From the NCBI GenBank assembly GCA_937915865.1, contig CALGIG010000123.1:69235-133234 (forward strand): a DNA stretch of 64,000 nucleotides, in the 5' to 3' direction. A model generated the notes under the pieces. It was not told where the DNA came from. It was given only the letters and a program-made list of their open reading frames with translations, and made no database searches. This DNA comes from an uncultured Prolixibacteraceae bacterium. GTDB taxonomy: Bacteria; Bacteroidota; Bacteroidia; Bacteroidales; Prolixibacteraceae. The position numbers and the translations under genes were made by a program. Positions 53,425 through 62,423 of this stretch are shown one piece after another (position 1 is the stretch's first letter; each line of letters opens with the position of its first letter).

Positions 53425-53916
53425 TTAACATTTACTTTTGAACCACTTTTTCGCCGGGAAAGGAAAAAACTCGGGAGTTTCAGCTTTGTACCTTATGTAT
53501 TCGTCGCCAAAAACCTCTTTAAGCATCCTATATTCGTTACCAATATACAATTTCATCAGAATAAAACCGACAATACAGGTTGTAAGCACCAGCCACGAAT
53601 TGAGCAACAAACCAACTGCTGGAATTAACATCAGTACAAACGAAACATAAAGCGGGTTCTGGCAAAGAAAGAAAGTTCCTTTCGTGACCAATTTTCCCTC
53701 CTTCAGCCCTTTCAGCAAAAACTTTACCGAAGTGAAATAAAAAATTAGACCGCAAACAAGAAAAACAGCACCAACTATAGTCAATATGGATGATCTCACA
53801 TAGAAAAATCGGAAATCAACCGACGTAAAACTCAAAATGATGGTAATGATCCACCAGGGAATCAGTATACGTCCTATTTTAGGCCCTACCCCATAAAAGT
53901 TCATTTTCTTCATCAA
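53425..53916 (-). CDS. isoprenylcysteine carboxyl methyltransferase-like membrane protein
   Basis: The 163-residue protein has four transmembrane helices and the ICMT/PEMT-type C-terminal signature QNPLYVSFVLMLIPAVGLLLNSW followed by the acidic NEYRMLKEVFGDEYIRYKAETPEFFPF. These are SAM-dependent methyltransferases of lipids or prenyl groups. It lies beyond crtI with a 183-bp gap on the same strand; a link to the carotenoid genes is possible but not shown. Confidence 0.8.
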   Translation of the reverse strand: MMKKMNFYGVGPKIGRILIPWWIITIILSFTSVDFRFFYVRSSILTIVGAVFLVCGLIFYFTSVKFLLKGLKEGKLVTKGTFFLCQNPLYVSFVLMLIPAVGLLLNSWLVLTTCIVGFILMKLYIGNEYRMLKEVFGDEYIRYKAETPEFFPFPAKKWFKSKC

Positions 53917-54041
53917 CCTGTTGTTTAATTGTTTATGGCAAATATTAGTCGGGAATACCTTATACGAAAAAATAAAACATTGAATACCTGGTTAAAACTG
54001 ATGAGCGACATTAACTCGGCAATAAAACCTCAATAGCTGAT

Positions 54042-55091
54042 TTAATTCCTGAAACTTTTCAGTGCTTTGTACCTTCTTCCCCAGAATTTATATTTGGTAA
54101 GCGAGGTATAAACTACCATGCGTTCGACGAATTTAAAACGCATAGCATAATGAAGAAGTCGGTACCAAACAGCAAAAAAGCCCAAGAACAAAACCGATTC
54201 AAGGATAAAACCGAGAAAAGTATGCTCGATGTCGAAAAACCACTGTTTGAAGTAACTGTAAAACAAACCGGAAATGAACAGCGACGAAAGTACGGCGATC
54301 AACACTACCGAGCCATGAGCAGTTTCGATGGCGCTTCGCGGACAATTACTCATACAGTGCATACAACTCTCGCATTTGAATGTCCAGTATGGGCGGTTAT
54401 CAACTATTTTGATAGCTTTCACCGGGCACGATTTGATGCAAAGTTGGCAATTGTCGCAGGCCGATGAAGCATAGTAAGTTTTGGCGAAGAAGAAACGTCC
54501 GATAAAATAGTATCCCAATGAAACGGGAGAAATAAGTAAATCTTGAACAATTTCTCGAACACCACGGAAATCGCTTCCACCAGCCAATACTTTTTGGGCA
54601 AAGCGGTACACTTTTTCGCGGTTTCGCTCATGCAGGTATTTCACTGTCCTGTCATTTAGTCCCGGATGTACCGAAATCCAGTTCGAAGGCAAATCAACCG
54701 GAAACATCGAGCGGATGGCATATCCTTTCAGTTTTAAAACAAAAGCAGCAAAATAAAATGCCACACCTGTTAACCCGGGTGTAATCCATTTGCCAATGAG
54801 CATTCCTGCACGGGTATTCAGCAACAAAATATTGTTGTGCCCTTTCGGGAATCGCAAAATAAAACTCAGCATTACCGGCGGATAATTGAACCCGTGGATG
54901 GGCGAAACAAAAGCCACCAGAGCATCGCGTCCCGGGACAGAAAAGGCCAGTCGGTCAATTTTGGCAATATTATTCAAAGTGACTTCCATTCCTTTTTCGC
55001 GGGCAATTTCGGCCAGCCAATGCGCAACATTTTCCGAATTCCCGGTTCCGGAGAAATAATAAACAATCAATTTCGAGTATGTGTTCATCAT
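54042..55091 (-). CDS. EFR1-type ferredoxin: flavodoxin-like domain with two [4Fe-4S] sites and C-terminal membrane helices
   Basis: The N-terminal 170 residues are flavodoxin-like, with an FMN-phosphate loop YYFSGTGNSENVAHWL. Two [4Fe-4S] motifs follow, CDNCQLCIKSCPVKAI and CESCMHCMSNCPRSAI. Two or three membrane helices come at the end (VVLIAVLSSLFISGLFYSYF; ESVLFLGFFAVWYRLLHYAM). The start at 55091 shares a base with the stop of the GNAT gene, so they are cotranslated. EFR1 proteins are found across anaerobes and may move electrons to a membrane partner; that role is inference. Confidence 0.82.
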   Translation of the reverse strand: MMNTYSKLIVYYFSGTGNSENVAHWLAEIAREKGMEVTLNNIAKIDRLAFSVPGRDALVAFVSPIHGFNYPPVMLSFILRFPKGHNNILLLNTRAGMLIGKWITPGLTGVAFYFAAFVLKLKGYAIRSMFPVDLPSNWISVHPGLNDRTVKYLHERNREKVYRFAQKVLAGGSDFRGVREIVQDLLISPVSLGYYFIGRFFFAKTYYASSACDNCQLCIKSCPVKAIKIVDNRPYWTFKCESCMHCMSNCPRSAIETAHGSVVLIAVLSSLFISGLFYSYFKQWFFDIEHTFLGFILESVLFLGFFAVWYRLLHYAMRFKFVERMVVYTSLTKYKFWGRRYKALKSFRN

Positions 55092-55597
55092 TAGCTCATT
55101 GGTTTTCTGATTGCGTAAATACATTCATCCAGATATTGACCGTCCTTGAAAACAACTTTTTCGAGAACGGCTTCCAATTTGAATCCGGCTTTTTCGAGCA
55201 CCCGGTGCGAAGCTTTGCTGGTATGAAACGGTTTGGCGAAAATGCGGGTAATGTCAAATTGCGCGAATGCTTCAGAAACAATCATTTCGATGGCTCTGGT
55301 TATGATGCCTTTGCCCCAGAATGGTTCGGCCAGCCAATAACCCAGTTCTGCATTTTTGCCATAAATATCGGATTGCATTGAAATGCCTATTCCGCCAACA
55401 GCCTCACCATTCTGATCGATAGCGCGATAAATACGGTTTGTTCCCGAATTGGCAAAGTCAATGAATTTTGTTGCACCTTCAATAGTCGAAATATTAGAAA
55501 AGCCATCGGACATAAATTGGGTAATCTTCGGATTTCCGGCATATTTCACAAGCGATTCCTTATCGCTCTCTTTCCATTGTCTTAGCGTGAATTTCAT
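55091..55597 (-). CDS. GNAT-family N-acetyltransferase (RimJ/RimL type)
   Basis: The 168-residue protein starts at the ATG at 55597 (MKFTLRQWKESDKESLVKYAGN). The RimJ-type acetyl-CoA segment is ELGYWLAEPFWGKGIITRAIEMIV, and the ending HRVLEKAGFKLEAVLEKVVFKDG fits the family. It acetylates an N-terminus, amine or antibiotic; the substrate is unknown. It overlaps the EFR1 gene by one base and follows a second GNAT by one base. Confidence 0.88.
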   Translation of the reverse strand: MKFTLRQWKESDKESLVKYAGNPKITQFMSDGFSNISTIEGATKFIDFANSGTNRIYRAIDQNGEAVGGIGISMQSDIYGKNAELGYWLAEPFWGKGIITRAIEMIVSEAFAQFDITRIFAKPFHTSKASHRVLEKAGFKLEAVLEKVVFKDGQYLDECIYAIRKPMS

Positions 55598-55598
55598 T

Positions 55599-56105
55599 TT
55601 ATATGAGTTCCTTTTTCCAGTGAAACAATTCGTTTGATTCACCGACCTTTACGAAACCATTCTTTTGCAACACGGTGAACGATGCTACATTGGTTTTATC
55701 AGTCGAAGCAATAATTGCCTTAACATCAGCCTGAGTTTTTGCCCAGTCAATTATTCCACCAACAGCCTCTGTCATAAAGCCATTTCCCCTGAAACCCTCG
55801 TAAGTCCCGTATCCAATTTCTATTGCATTTTCGGCATCGGGCAAGCCTTTGAAGCATAGATCGCCCACCATTTTATTCATCGCTTTTTCAATGATGGTCC
55901 ACAATGTAAAATATTCAAATTTTTGCTCATTGGCTTCCACCTGAGGAAGAATAATCTGTTCAAGAACTTCGTTAAATTCAGGAGTGATAGTTATGTTTGT
56001 TTCCGATAATCCCAATTCGTATTCCAACGAGTGGTTGTTTTCAACGTATTTAATTAATTCGCTGTATTTTAATGGTTTCAATATTAATCGTTTTGTTTCG
56101 GTCAT
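55599..56105 (-). CDS. GNAT-family N-acetyltransferase
   Basis: The 168-residue protein has EIGYGTYEGFRGNGFMTEAVGGIIDWA as the acetyl-CoA segment and VASFTVLQKNGFVKVGE near the end. It resembles the neighbour at 55091 in layout but little in sequence, so it is a separate enzyme, not a recent copy. Its stop lies one base before the start of that gene. The open start (MTETKRLILKPLK) is typical of the family. Confidence 0.88.
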   Translation of the reverse strand: MTETKRLILKPLKYSELIKYVENNHSLEYELGLSETNITITPEFNEVLEQIILPQVEANEQKFEYFTLWTIIEKAMNKMVGDLCFKGLPDAENAIEIGYGTYEGFRGNGFMTEAVGGIIDWAKTQADVKAIIASTDKTNVASFTVLQKNGFVKVGESNELFHWKKELI

Positions 56106-56296
56106 TTGTTATTTTTTAGTTTATGCCCCAAAGTACAACCTGAAACTACCAATGCCGATAATAGATAAATTGTATTGAGTTTTAGGAAAGGTAATGGCAA
56201 AAGTAAAAGAATGGTTACCTCTGTAATGGTTAAAACCTGAGATATAAGTGTTCTTTGATTTTTAGTATAAGTTTCCATGCTTCATTTAAAATTGAT

Positions 56297-57052
56297 TTAT
56301 TCGCCAAGCCATTTCTTAAATGCTGTAACTTTATCGATACTCACAAAAATGTCATCCAGAGGCTTTGGCGAAAGTTCTAGTTTTAAGTGACTCTTCGGAA
56401 AAATATGCACTTGTTTAATCGAACTATGCTTAATCAGATACTGACGGTTAATCCTGAAAAAGTCGTTTGGATTCAACTCATTCAGCAAATTATCCAGAGA
56501 ATAATCAACAGGATAATGCTTGGAATCAGTCAACACAGCATAAGTCATACCTTCTTTCGAGTAGAAATAAGCAATTTCTGACACACCAAACGATTTGATT
56601 TTCTGCCCGTACGATACAGAAAAGCGCTCGCGATAGCTAATTTCCTTTTTATTGATGAGGTTAAACAAGGCCGACATATCAATGCTGTTTTTCTGTCCGC
56701 TCCATTCCTTGTATTTCGAAATAGCATTATTCAAATCTTCCTGAACAATTGGTTTGAGCAGGTAATCAATACTTTTCAGTTTAAAAGCTCGGATAGCATA
56801 TTCGTCGAAAGCAGTGGTGAAAATAATAGGTGAATCAACCTTTATTTTGTCAAAAATAGCAAAGCTGAGATCGTCTTCCAGGTGAATATCAAGGAAAATA
56901 AGATCGGGATGAACATTGTTTTTAAACCACTCGACCGAAGCTTCAACCGATTCGAGTTTAGCTAACACTTTAATGGCCGGGTCATACGACAATATCATAC
57001 TTTCCAGGCGCCGTGCGGCCAGCTGTTCATCTTCAATTATCAGTACGTTCAT
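56297..57052 (-). CDS. LytTR-type response regulator
   Basis: The receiver domain (1-120) keeps the acidic pocket (EDE at 7-9), phospho-acceptor Asp55 (LIFLDIHLED), Thr in FTTAFDEYA and Lys in YLLKPI. A LytTR DNA-binding domain (about 145-250) has SYGQKIKSFGVSEIAYFYS and FFRINRQYLIK. It is last in the cluster with the seven-PAS kinase and would bind DNA as its output. Its receiver is closely related to that of the receiver-only protein at 58043. It sits 73 bp after the flavodoxin gene. Confidence 0.93.
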   Translation of the reverse strand: MNVLIIEDEQLAARRLESMILSYDPAIKVLAKLESVEASVEWFKNNVHPDLIFLDIHLEDDLSFAIFDKIKVDSPIIFTTAFDEYAIRAFKLKSIDYLLKPIVQEDLNNAISKYKEWSGQKNSIDMSALFNLINKKEISYRERFSVSYGQKIKSFGVSEIAYFYSKEGMTYAVLTDSKHYPVDYSLDNLLNELNPNDFFRINRQYLIKHSSIKQVHIFPKSHLKLELSPKPLDDIFVSIDKVTAFKKWLGE

Positions 57053-57125
57053 GGTGGTGATATTTTAGAATTTTGTTTTCTTCGGTGAATGCTTTAAGTA
57101 TAATCTGTTTCCCATTCGACAATCA

Positions 57126-57545
57126 TCAGCAAATTAATCCCTTAATCAACTGTTTGTTTTTTTCGGATAAATCTCCGTTCCGCGATTTCAGCTCCAAAAC
57201 AATTTGGCCGGGCTTACATTTAAGGTGTTTGCTCATTTTCCTGAACATACTGCCCGTAGACAATTTATAAGTAGTAAACAACACCAGTTTTTTGCCGGTT
57301 AGCTCAGGTAAATTTTTCGCAAAGTTAACCCAGGCTTTCTCCGGATGTTGTAAAAGTATCATCAATCCATGTGTCCAGCAGCCAAGGAAAAGATAATCAA
57401 TATTCTCCAAAGCAGAAGCTGTAAACTCATCGGTAGCAATATATTTTGATTCGAGCCCGTTGACTTTGCAATAATTATTGATGTCGATGGCCAAACTCCG
57501 GGTTGTACCTGTTTGGCTATGGTAAATTACTAATGCCCGTTTCAT
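57126..57545 (-). CDS. flavodoxin-like protein
   Basis: The 139-residue protein has the FMN-phosphate loop YHSQTGTTRSLAIDI at the N-terminus, followed by FLGCWTHGLMI and the strand-helix pairs of the flavodoxin fold; the expected acidic surface is weak. It is shorter than classical flavodoxins and may be a flavodoxin-domain reductase partner. It lies between the SRPBCC gene and the LytTR regulator gene on the same strand. Confidence 0.8.
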   Translation of the reverse strand: MKRALVIYHSQTGTTRSLAIDINNYCKVNGLESKYIATDEFTASALENIDYLFLGCWTHGLMILLQHPEKAWVNFAKNLPELTGKKLVLFTTYKLSTGSMFRKMSKHLKCKPGQIVLELKSRNGDLSEKNKQLIKGLIC

Positions 57546-57565
57546 TTCCTGTTTTCGTTTAATTG

Positions 57566-58039
57566 TTATTTCTCGTTTCTTAACATCTCACCTGTTTCCA
57601 GATAATAATTGATCAATATTTCAAGCCCCTTTATTTTCAATCCAAATTCCAGGCTTGAAAGGCCTTCTACATACTGGTTTCCAGCCTCGGTTAAGGCAGT
57701 AACGGTTTGCTCCCACACGGCCGTAGTCTGGCCATTGGCATTATCAAATAAGCTAATCCTATACCGAATAACCCGGTTTTCGGTAACCCTGATAAATTGA
57801 ATTACCTGATTGGGTTGGTATTGATCGACTACCCATACATCTTTTTCATCGCCTGGAAAATTGGTGGCAAAAATGCAATCCAACTCGGCAAAACCCGATT
57901 GGGAAAATACTAAATCACATTTCCAGTTTTCAATCCAATCGTATTCGCGGGTTGGACAAAGTAATGGAAATACTTTAGCGGGAGAACTTATCAGCAACTG
58001 GCTTGCTGATAATGAACATCGTTTTGCTGTAAAACTCAT
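57566..58039 (-). CDS. SRPBCC (START-like) domain protein
   Basis: The 157-residue protein starts SAKRCSLSASQLLISSPAKVFPLLCPTREYDWIENW-like. This is the first strand and helix of a helix-grip fold, and VWVVDQYQPNQVIQFIRVTENRVIRYRISL gives the beta sheet. A C-terminal helix (LSSLEFGLKIKGLEILINYYL) closes it. Such folds bind hydrophobic ligands; no ligand is apparent. It is 3 bp after the receiver-only regulator, so the two are cotranslated, and precedes the flavodoxin gene. Confidence 0.75.
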   Translation of the reverse strand: MSFTAKRCSLSASQLLISSPAKVFPLLCPTREYDWIENWKCDLVFSQSGFAELDCIFATNFPGDEKDVWVVDQYQPNQVIQFIRVTENRVIRYRISLFDNANGQTTAVWEQTVTALTEAGNQYVEGLSSLEFGLKIKGLEILINYYLETGEMLRNEK

Positions 58040-58042
58040 GGC

Positions 58043-58453
58043 TTAATTATTTTTTGCATTACTAAAAATTTGAACATCAACTTGTTTATAATTCAGAACA
58101 TCAAAATTTCTGTATTTGGCTATGAGGTGCCTCAATTCATCGCCGCAAATAGGTTTTAGTAAATAGTCGAGGTTATTTTGCCTGAAAATGATAGTCGATT
58201 TTTCGTCGGTTGCCGTAGTAAAAACCACCGGACAATGAATTGATACACTACTGAATATGTTAAAACTTGAATTGTCTTCAAGGTGAACATCCATAAAAAT
58301 CAAATCGGGTTGTTGTTCTTTTTTCAGCCATTCAACCGAATCGCTGACCGACTCAAGCCTGGCAACTATCTGAATATCCGGATCTATCTCAGCAATCATC
58401 CGCTCCAGCCTACGCGCGGCAAATTCCTCATCTTCAATAATTACTGCTCTCAT
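58043..58453 (-). CDS. receiver-only response regulator
   Basis: The 136-residue protein is a receiver domain alone (EDE at 7-9, Asp55 in LIFMDVHLED, FTTATDEKS, YLLKPICG) with a short C-terminal tail and no LytTR domain. It closely resembles the receiver of the LytTR regulator at 56297 through shared motifs (AARRLE, LESVxxSVEW, PDLIF). It follows the seven-PAS kinase by 112 bp. It could be a phosphate sink, an intermediate for an HPt protein or a competitor of the LytTR regulator. Confidence 0.9.
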   Translation of the reverse strand: MRAVIIEDEEFAARRLERMIAEIDPDIQIVARLESVSDSVEWLKKEQQPDLIFMDVHLEDNSSFNIFSSVSIHCPVVFTTATDEKSTIIFRQNNLDYLLKPICGDELRHLIAKYRNFDVLNYKQVDVQIFSNAKNN

Positions 58454-58565
58454 TTTTTATAAATATTATCAGGGCAAATAACTTAATCCCTTGCAGGAGA
58501 ATAATTCTACCCTGAATGGTGTATCTTATGTCATAACCTTATTATCATCAATCCCAGTTGTTAAA

Positions 58566-61500
58566 CTATTCTTCGACCAACGGAATGCGAGCAATAAACT
58601 GTGTTTCTGTCTTTATAAATGTTGGCACAGTATTATTGAGCAGCTTATAGCGGTTCTGGATATTTTTAAGACCTACTCCGGTTGAAGTCATGTGGGCTTC
58701 TCGCTCCTGAAGGTTATTAACCACATTCAGCAGGTTATGCTTGTCGATGAAAATATCGATAACCAAAGGTGATTTTTTTGACATGGCATTGTGCTTAATA
58801 GCATTTTCAATAAGCAATTGCATAGCTAACGGAATGATGTAGCATGACATTTTTCCGTTCGGAATGCGAATATTTACTTGTACTTTATCCATAAACCTGA
58901 TGTTAAGAAGGAAAATATAAGCATCCAGAAAATTCATTTCGGTGCTTAACGGCACCAATTCATTATCTTTATTTTCAAGAACATACCGATAAACTTTAGC
59001 CAGATGCTCGGTAAATTTTTCAGCTAATTCAGGTTCAACACGAATTAATGAGGTCAGTACATTCAAACTATTAAAAAGGAAATGAGGATTAACCTGTTGC
59101 TTTAATACATCAAATTGCGATTGAAGGTTTTCCTTTTGAAGTTTCAGCAATTGGGTATTGGCTTTGGTAAGCTCTTTGGTACGATCGCGAACGGTTTGCT
59201 CCAAATCTAGGTTAATTTCTTCGAGCCGTTTATGTGCAGCTTTAATCTCTTCTTCGGCTTTTACCCGCTCGCTAATATCTTTGGCGGTACCAACAACAGC
59301 GGTCTTTCCATCAAGTTCTGTCAAATTGGTCGATAAAATTACAGGTATCCTAGTTTTTCCATCTTTATGCAAGAGTTTAAACTCGTAACTCCATGATTCA
59401 CTAATTCCCGACTTTCGGCCAATATTTCGTTGGACCGCTTCTTCTCTTAATTCCGGAGGAATAACTGTACCGAAATGTTTTCCCTTCATTTCGCCGACTG
59501 TATAACCTAAGATATTAACGATAGCATCGTTGACAAAAATGAATTTTTCATCCTGAAGAACAAATAAACCTTCCTGCAAGCTCTGAATCACCTGCCGGTA
59601 GTGTTCTTCCGATTGCCTTAAAGCTTCTTCCATTGCTTTACGTTCCGATATATCGATAATCAAACCTCTGATTCCAAACGGTTTGTTGTTTTCAGTCATC
59701 GGGCTACTGTAAATAATTATTGGAAAAGTCGTTCCATCCTGACGCAACGCAGTATATTCCATGCCTCCATCTCTTCCTTTTTCAATAAATGCCTTTTTGA
59801 TGTTGTCCTTAAGTTTCTGATGGTCAGCTGGCACAATGCCTTTGATTGCAGGAAAAGCTATATCATTTTCTGAAAATCCGAAAGCCATCCGACCTGCATT
59901 ATTAAGGTAAGTTACATGGCCGTTTAAATCGAGTTCGAAAACTGTTTGGGGAAGCAAGTCGGCAAGTTCTCTGAACTTTCTTTCGCTTTTTTTCAGAGCT
60001 TCTTCCATGGCTTTACGTTCCGATATATCGATTACCAATCCTCTGGCGCCAATATATTGGCCATTTTCGTACATTAGGTTTCCATAAAAGATAACGGGGA
60101 AAGTACTGCCATCTTTTCGTTGTGCAGTAAATTCTTCTACTAAATTAACTTGCTTATTTATAGCGGCATTTACAATGGTATCATACATACGCTGGCGGTC
60201 GTTAAACTCAATCACGTCAATTGCATTAATCCCTGTATTCGATTCCGGGAACCCATAAACCAAACGGCCAGCCTTATTGTAATAAGTAACATTTCCGTCA
60301 GGATCAAACTCGAATACGGTTTGGGGCAACAAATCAGCAAGTTCGCGAAATTTACGCTCGCTTTTCTCAATTATTTCCTGCATTTTAATTTGTTGGGTAA
60401 TGTCGCGTGTTGAAATAAATGAAGCTATTTTACCGTTGAAATCAATGTTTGTCGAGTTAAACTCCACAGTTACTTTCTTCCCGTTTTTACACAACAAGGA
60501 GGCATTATACCGCATATCACCCACTTCTCCCCTCATGCGTTTAAAATGAATGTCCATTACACGTTCGCGATCTTCAGTTGCAAGCGAATCAGGGCCAAAA
60601 TTTTGCAAACATTCTTCAATGGTGTAGCCAAGCATATCGGCAAATGCTTTGTTTACCATTATGATTTTTCCATCCTGAGAAATCACAATTCCATCGAGCG
60701 ATTTTTCGATTAGCGTCCTGTATTTTTTCTCGCTTTCTTTCAGCTCATTTTGCATCTGCAGTCGCCCGGTAATATCGCGGGCTGTAATGATATGTACCTG
60801 TCGACAATCGAGTTCAGTAACTCCGGCTGAAATTTCGACAGCAAAAACATTTCCGTTTTTCTTTTTATGGTACCTGATTGGAACAAACTCATGGTCCTCA
60901 GCTGTAGCTATTTTTGTTTTGTCGGGTTCTGCCGATATGTCGGTATTTTTCAGCTTAAGGAATTCGTCATGGTTGTAACCATATATTTTTGTAGCAGCCG
61001 GATTGGCATCTAAAATTCTGCCAGTTTCCTTATCTATCAAAAAGATTGCATCCGATTCAGCTTCAAAAAGGCGGCGGTATTTCTTTTCGCTGGCCTTTAA
61101 AACATCTTCCATAATGCGTTGAGCAGTATGGTCGCGCAAAATGATAAATGTGGCCGGATGCCCGTTGTATTCAATATACGATGTGTTTATTTCAAAGTAT
61201 TTTACCTTTCCCGACTTGGTAACACCTTTAGCTTCGTAAATCATTTGATGTTTGTCGCCGGCCATTCGCATTTTATGGTATTCGATCATCTTGCTGTGAT
61301 CTTCCTCAGCAACAACCATCAAAAACGGATTTTCAACCAACTCCTCTTCAGTATATTCAATAGCACTACAAAAAGCTCTGTTTACATACTTGAATTTTCC
61401 GAACTGGGTAATAATAATTCCATCGTGCGCATTTTCAACCAGATTCCGGTATTTCTGTTCACTTTGCTCCAGCTTTTCCTGCATCAGCTTTCGTTCGGTA

Positions 61501-61874
61501 ATGTCGCGTATTGAAATGAACGAGGCCGACTGGCCTTCGTACATAATTGGGGAAGTATTAAACTCGATGGCAATTTTTGTTCCGTTTTTATGAATGAGCG
61601 TTGTTGTATCAAGCCCAAAGTTTCTCTCTTCTTCAATTTTGCCGAAATGTTGTTTTACCATTCGCTTTTTGTCATATTCGGGTAAAAGGTCGGATGCAGT
61701 TTTACAGCACAACTCTTCACGGGTATAGCCAATCATGTCGCAAAAAGCCCTGTTAACATACTTAAAAACACCATTCTGAGTAATGTTAATACCATCACGG
61801 GCATTTTCAACCATCTCGAAAAAAAACTCCAGATTTTCAGGAAAATAGTTGTTTTCTGAACAATTTTTATTCAT
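58566..61874 (-). CDS. cytoplasmic LytS-type sensor histidine kinase with seven PAS domains
   Basis: Seven PAS domains, each with its PAC tail, fill about the first 870 of 1102 residues; starts are recognisable as FFEMVENARDGINI, YRNLVENAHDGIII, YRRLFEAESDAIFL, YRTLIEKSLDGIVI, FRELADLLPQTVFE (twice) and YRQVIQSLQEGLFV. A coiled coil follows (AEEEIKAAHKRLEEINLDLEQTVRDRTKEL), then His_kinase with the phospho-His in QQVNPHFLFNSLN, and an HATPase (NAIKHNAMSKKS; STGVGLKNIQNRY). There is no membrane segment, so it senses inside the cell. Two response regulators follow. Confidence 0.93.
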   Translation of the reverse strand: MNKNCSENNYFPENLEFFFEMVENARDGINITQNGVFKYVNRAFCDMIGYTREELCCKTASDLLPEYDKKRMVKQHFGKIEEERNFGLDTTTLIHKNGTKIAIEFNTSPIMYEGQSASFISIRDITERKLMQEKLEQSEQKYRNLVENAHDGIIITQFGKFKYVNRAFCSAIEYTEEELVENPFLMVVAEEDHSKMIEYHKMRMAGDKHQMIYEAKGVTKSGKVKYFEINTSYIEYNGHPATFIILRDHTAQRIMEDVLKASEKKYRRLFEAESDAIFLIDKETGRILDANPAATKIYGYNHDEFLKLKNTDISAEPDKTKIATAEDHEFVPIRYHKKKNGNVFAVEISAGVTELDCRQVHIITARDITGRLQMQNELKESEKKYRTLIEKSLDGIVISQDGKIIMVNKAFADMLGYTIEECLQNFGPDSLATEDRERVMDIHFKRMRGEVGDMRYNASLLCKNGKKVTVEFNSTNIDFNGKIASFISTRDITQQIKMQEIIEKSERKFRELADLLPQTVFEFDPDGNVTYYNKAGRLVYGFPESNTGINAIDVIEFNDRQRMYDTIVNAAINKQVNLVEEFTAQRKDGSTFPVIFYGNLMYENGQYIGARGLVIDISERKAMEEALKKSERKFRELADLLPQTVFELDLNGHVTYLNNAGRMAFGFSENDIAFPAIKGIVPADHQKLKDNIKKAFIEKGRDGGMEYTALRQDGTTFPIIIYSSPMTENNKPFGIRGLIIDISERKAMEEALRQSEEHYRQVIQSLQEGLFVLQDEKFIFVNDAIVNILGYTVGEMKGKHFGTVIPPELREEAVQRNIGRKSGISESWSYEFKLLHKDGKTRIPVILSTNLTELDGKTAVVGTAKDISERVKAEEEIKAAHKRLEEINLDLEQTVRDRTKELTKANTQLLKLQKENLQSQFDVLKQQVNPHFLFNSLNVLTSLIRVEPELAEKFTEHLAKVYRYVLENKDNELVPLSTEMNFLDAYIFLLNIRFMDKVQVNIRIPNGKMSCYIIPLAMQLLIENAIKHNAMSKKSPLVIDIFIDKHNLLNVVNNLQEREAHMTSTGVGLKNIQNRYKLLNNTVPTFIKTETQFIARIPLVEE

Positions 61875-62007
61875 TTATCAGAAATTTTAGTTGCATCTCA
61901 ATTGATGTGAAAATAATATTGGCAGGCCTTCTGTAAAGAAACAAAAGTGATGAATGACAAATTTTAAACGATGAATGACTACTGGCAAAGAAAATGGTAT
62001 AAACAAC

Positions 62008-62045
62008 AAAACCCATAAGCTCGCCAAAGCAAACCTATGGGTTTT
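62008..62045 (-). terminator. terminator after the HPt gene
   Basis: AAAACCCATA (62008-62017) pairs with TATGGGTTTT (62036-62045); on the minus strand the hairpin is followed by GTTGTTTA. It lies between the HPt stop at 62070 and the kinase start at 61874. Confidence 0.65.
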
Positions 62046-62069
62046 GGGTTAATGTAACTATCGAATATC

Positions 62070-62423
62070 TCACATTTTAGTCATGTCGTCCAAAAGCTCT
62101 TTCTCAGCCTGGGCAATCTCATCAAGAAATTCACTCACATATTCAGGATAAGATTCAATGTCTTCAAGTTTCTGTGTTTTTAACTGAAGTTCTTTCAACC
62201 TGTATCCCAGTTCATTCATGCCAAATGTCATTACCGACGATTTAGCCTTATGGGCCAATTCGCCAAGTTCCTTGTATTTCCTGTCAGTTAAATGATTGGT
62301 CAAACCATCCCTAAATTCAGGTAACTGGTCAAAAAACATCTGAACAAACTCTTTCATTATCTCAGCATCTCCACCAGTTATTTCCTTCAGGTAAGATAAA
62401 TTAGTTATACGGGTTTGAGACAT
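62070..62423 (-). CDS. stand-alone HPt (histidine phosphotransfer) protein
   Basis: The 117-residue helical protein has the HPt motif LAHKAKSS with His58, an acidic surround (KEFVQMFFDQLPEFRDGL), and a helix pair (ELGYRLKELQLKTQ) completing the four-helix bundle. HPt proteins carry a phosphate from one receiver to another. It lies 195 bp upstream of the seven-PAS kinase gene, with a terminator between them. A phosphorelay with the receiver-only regulator is an attractive guess. Confidence 0.85.
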   Translation of the reverse strand: MSQTRITNLSYLKEITGGDAEIMKEFVQMFFDQLPEFRDGLTNHLTDRKYKELGELAHKAKSSVMTFGMNELGYRLKELQLKTQKLEDIESYPEYVSEFLDEIAQAEKELLDDMTKM

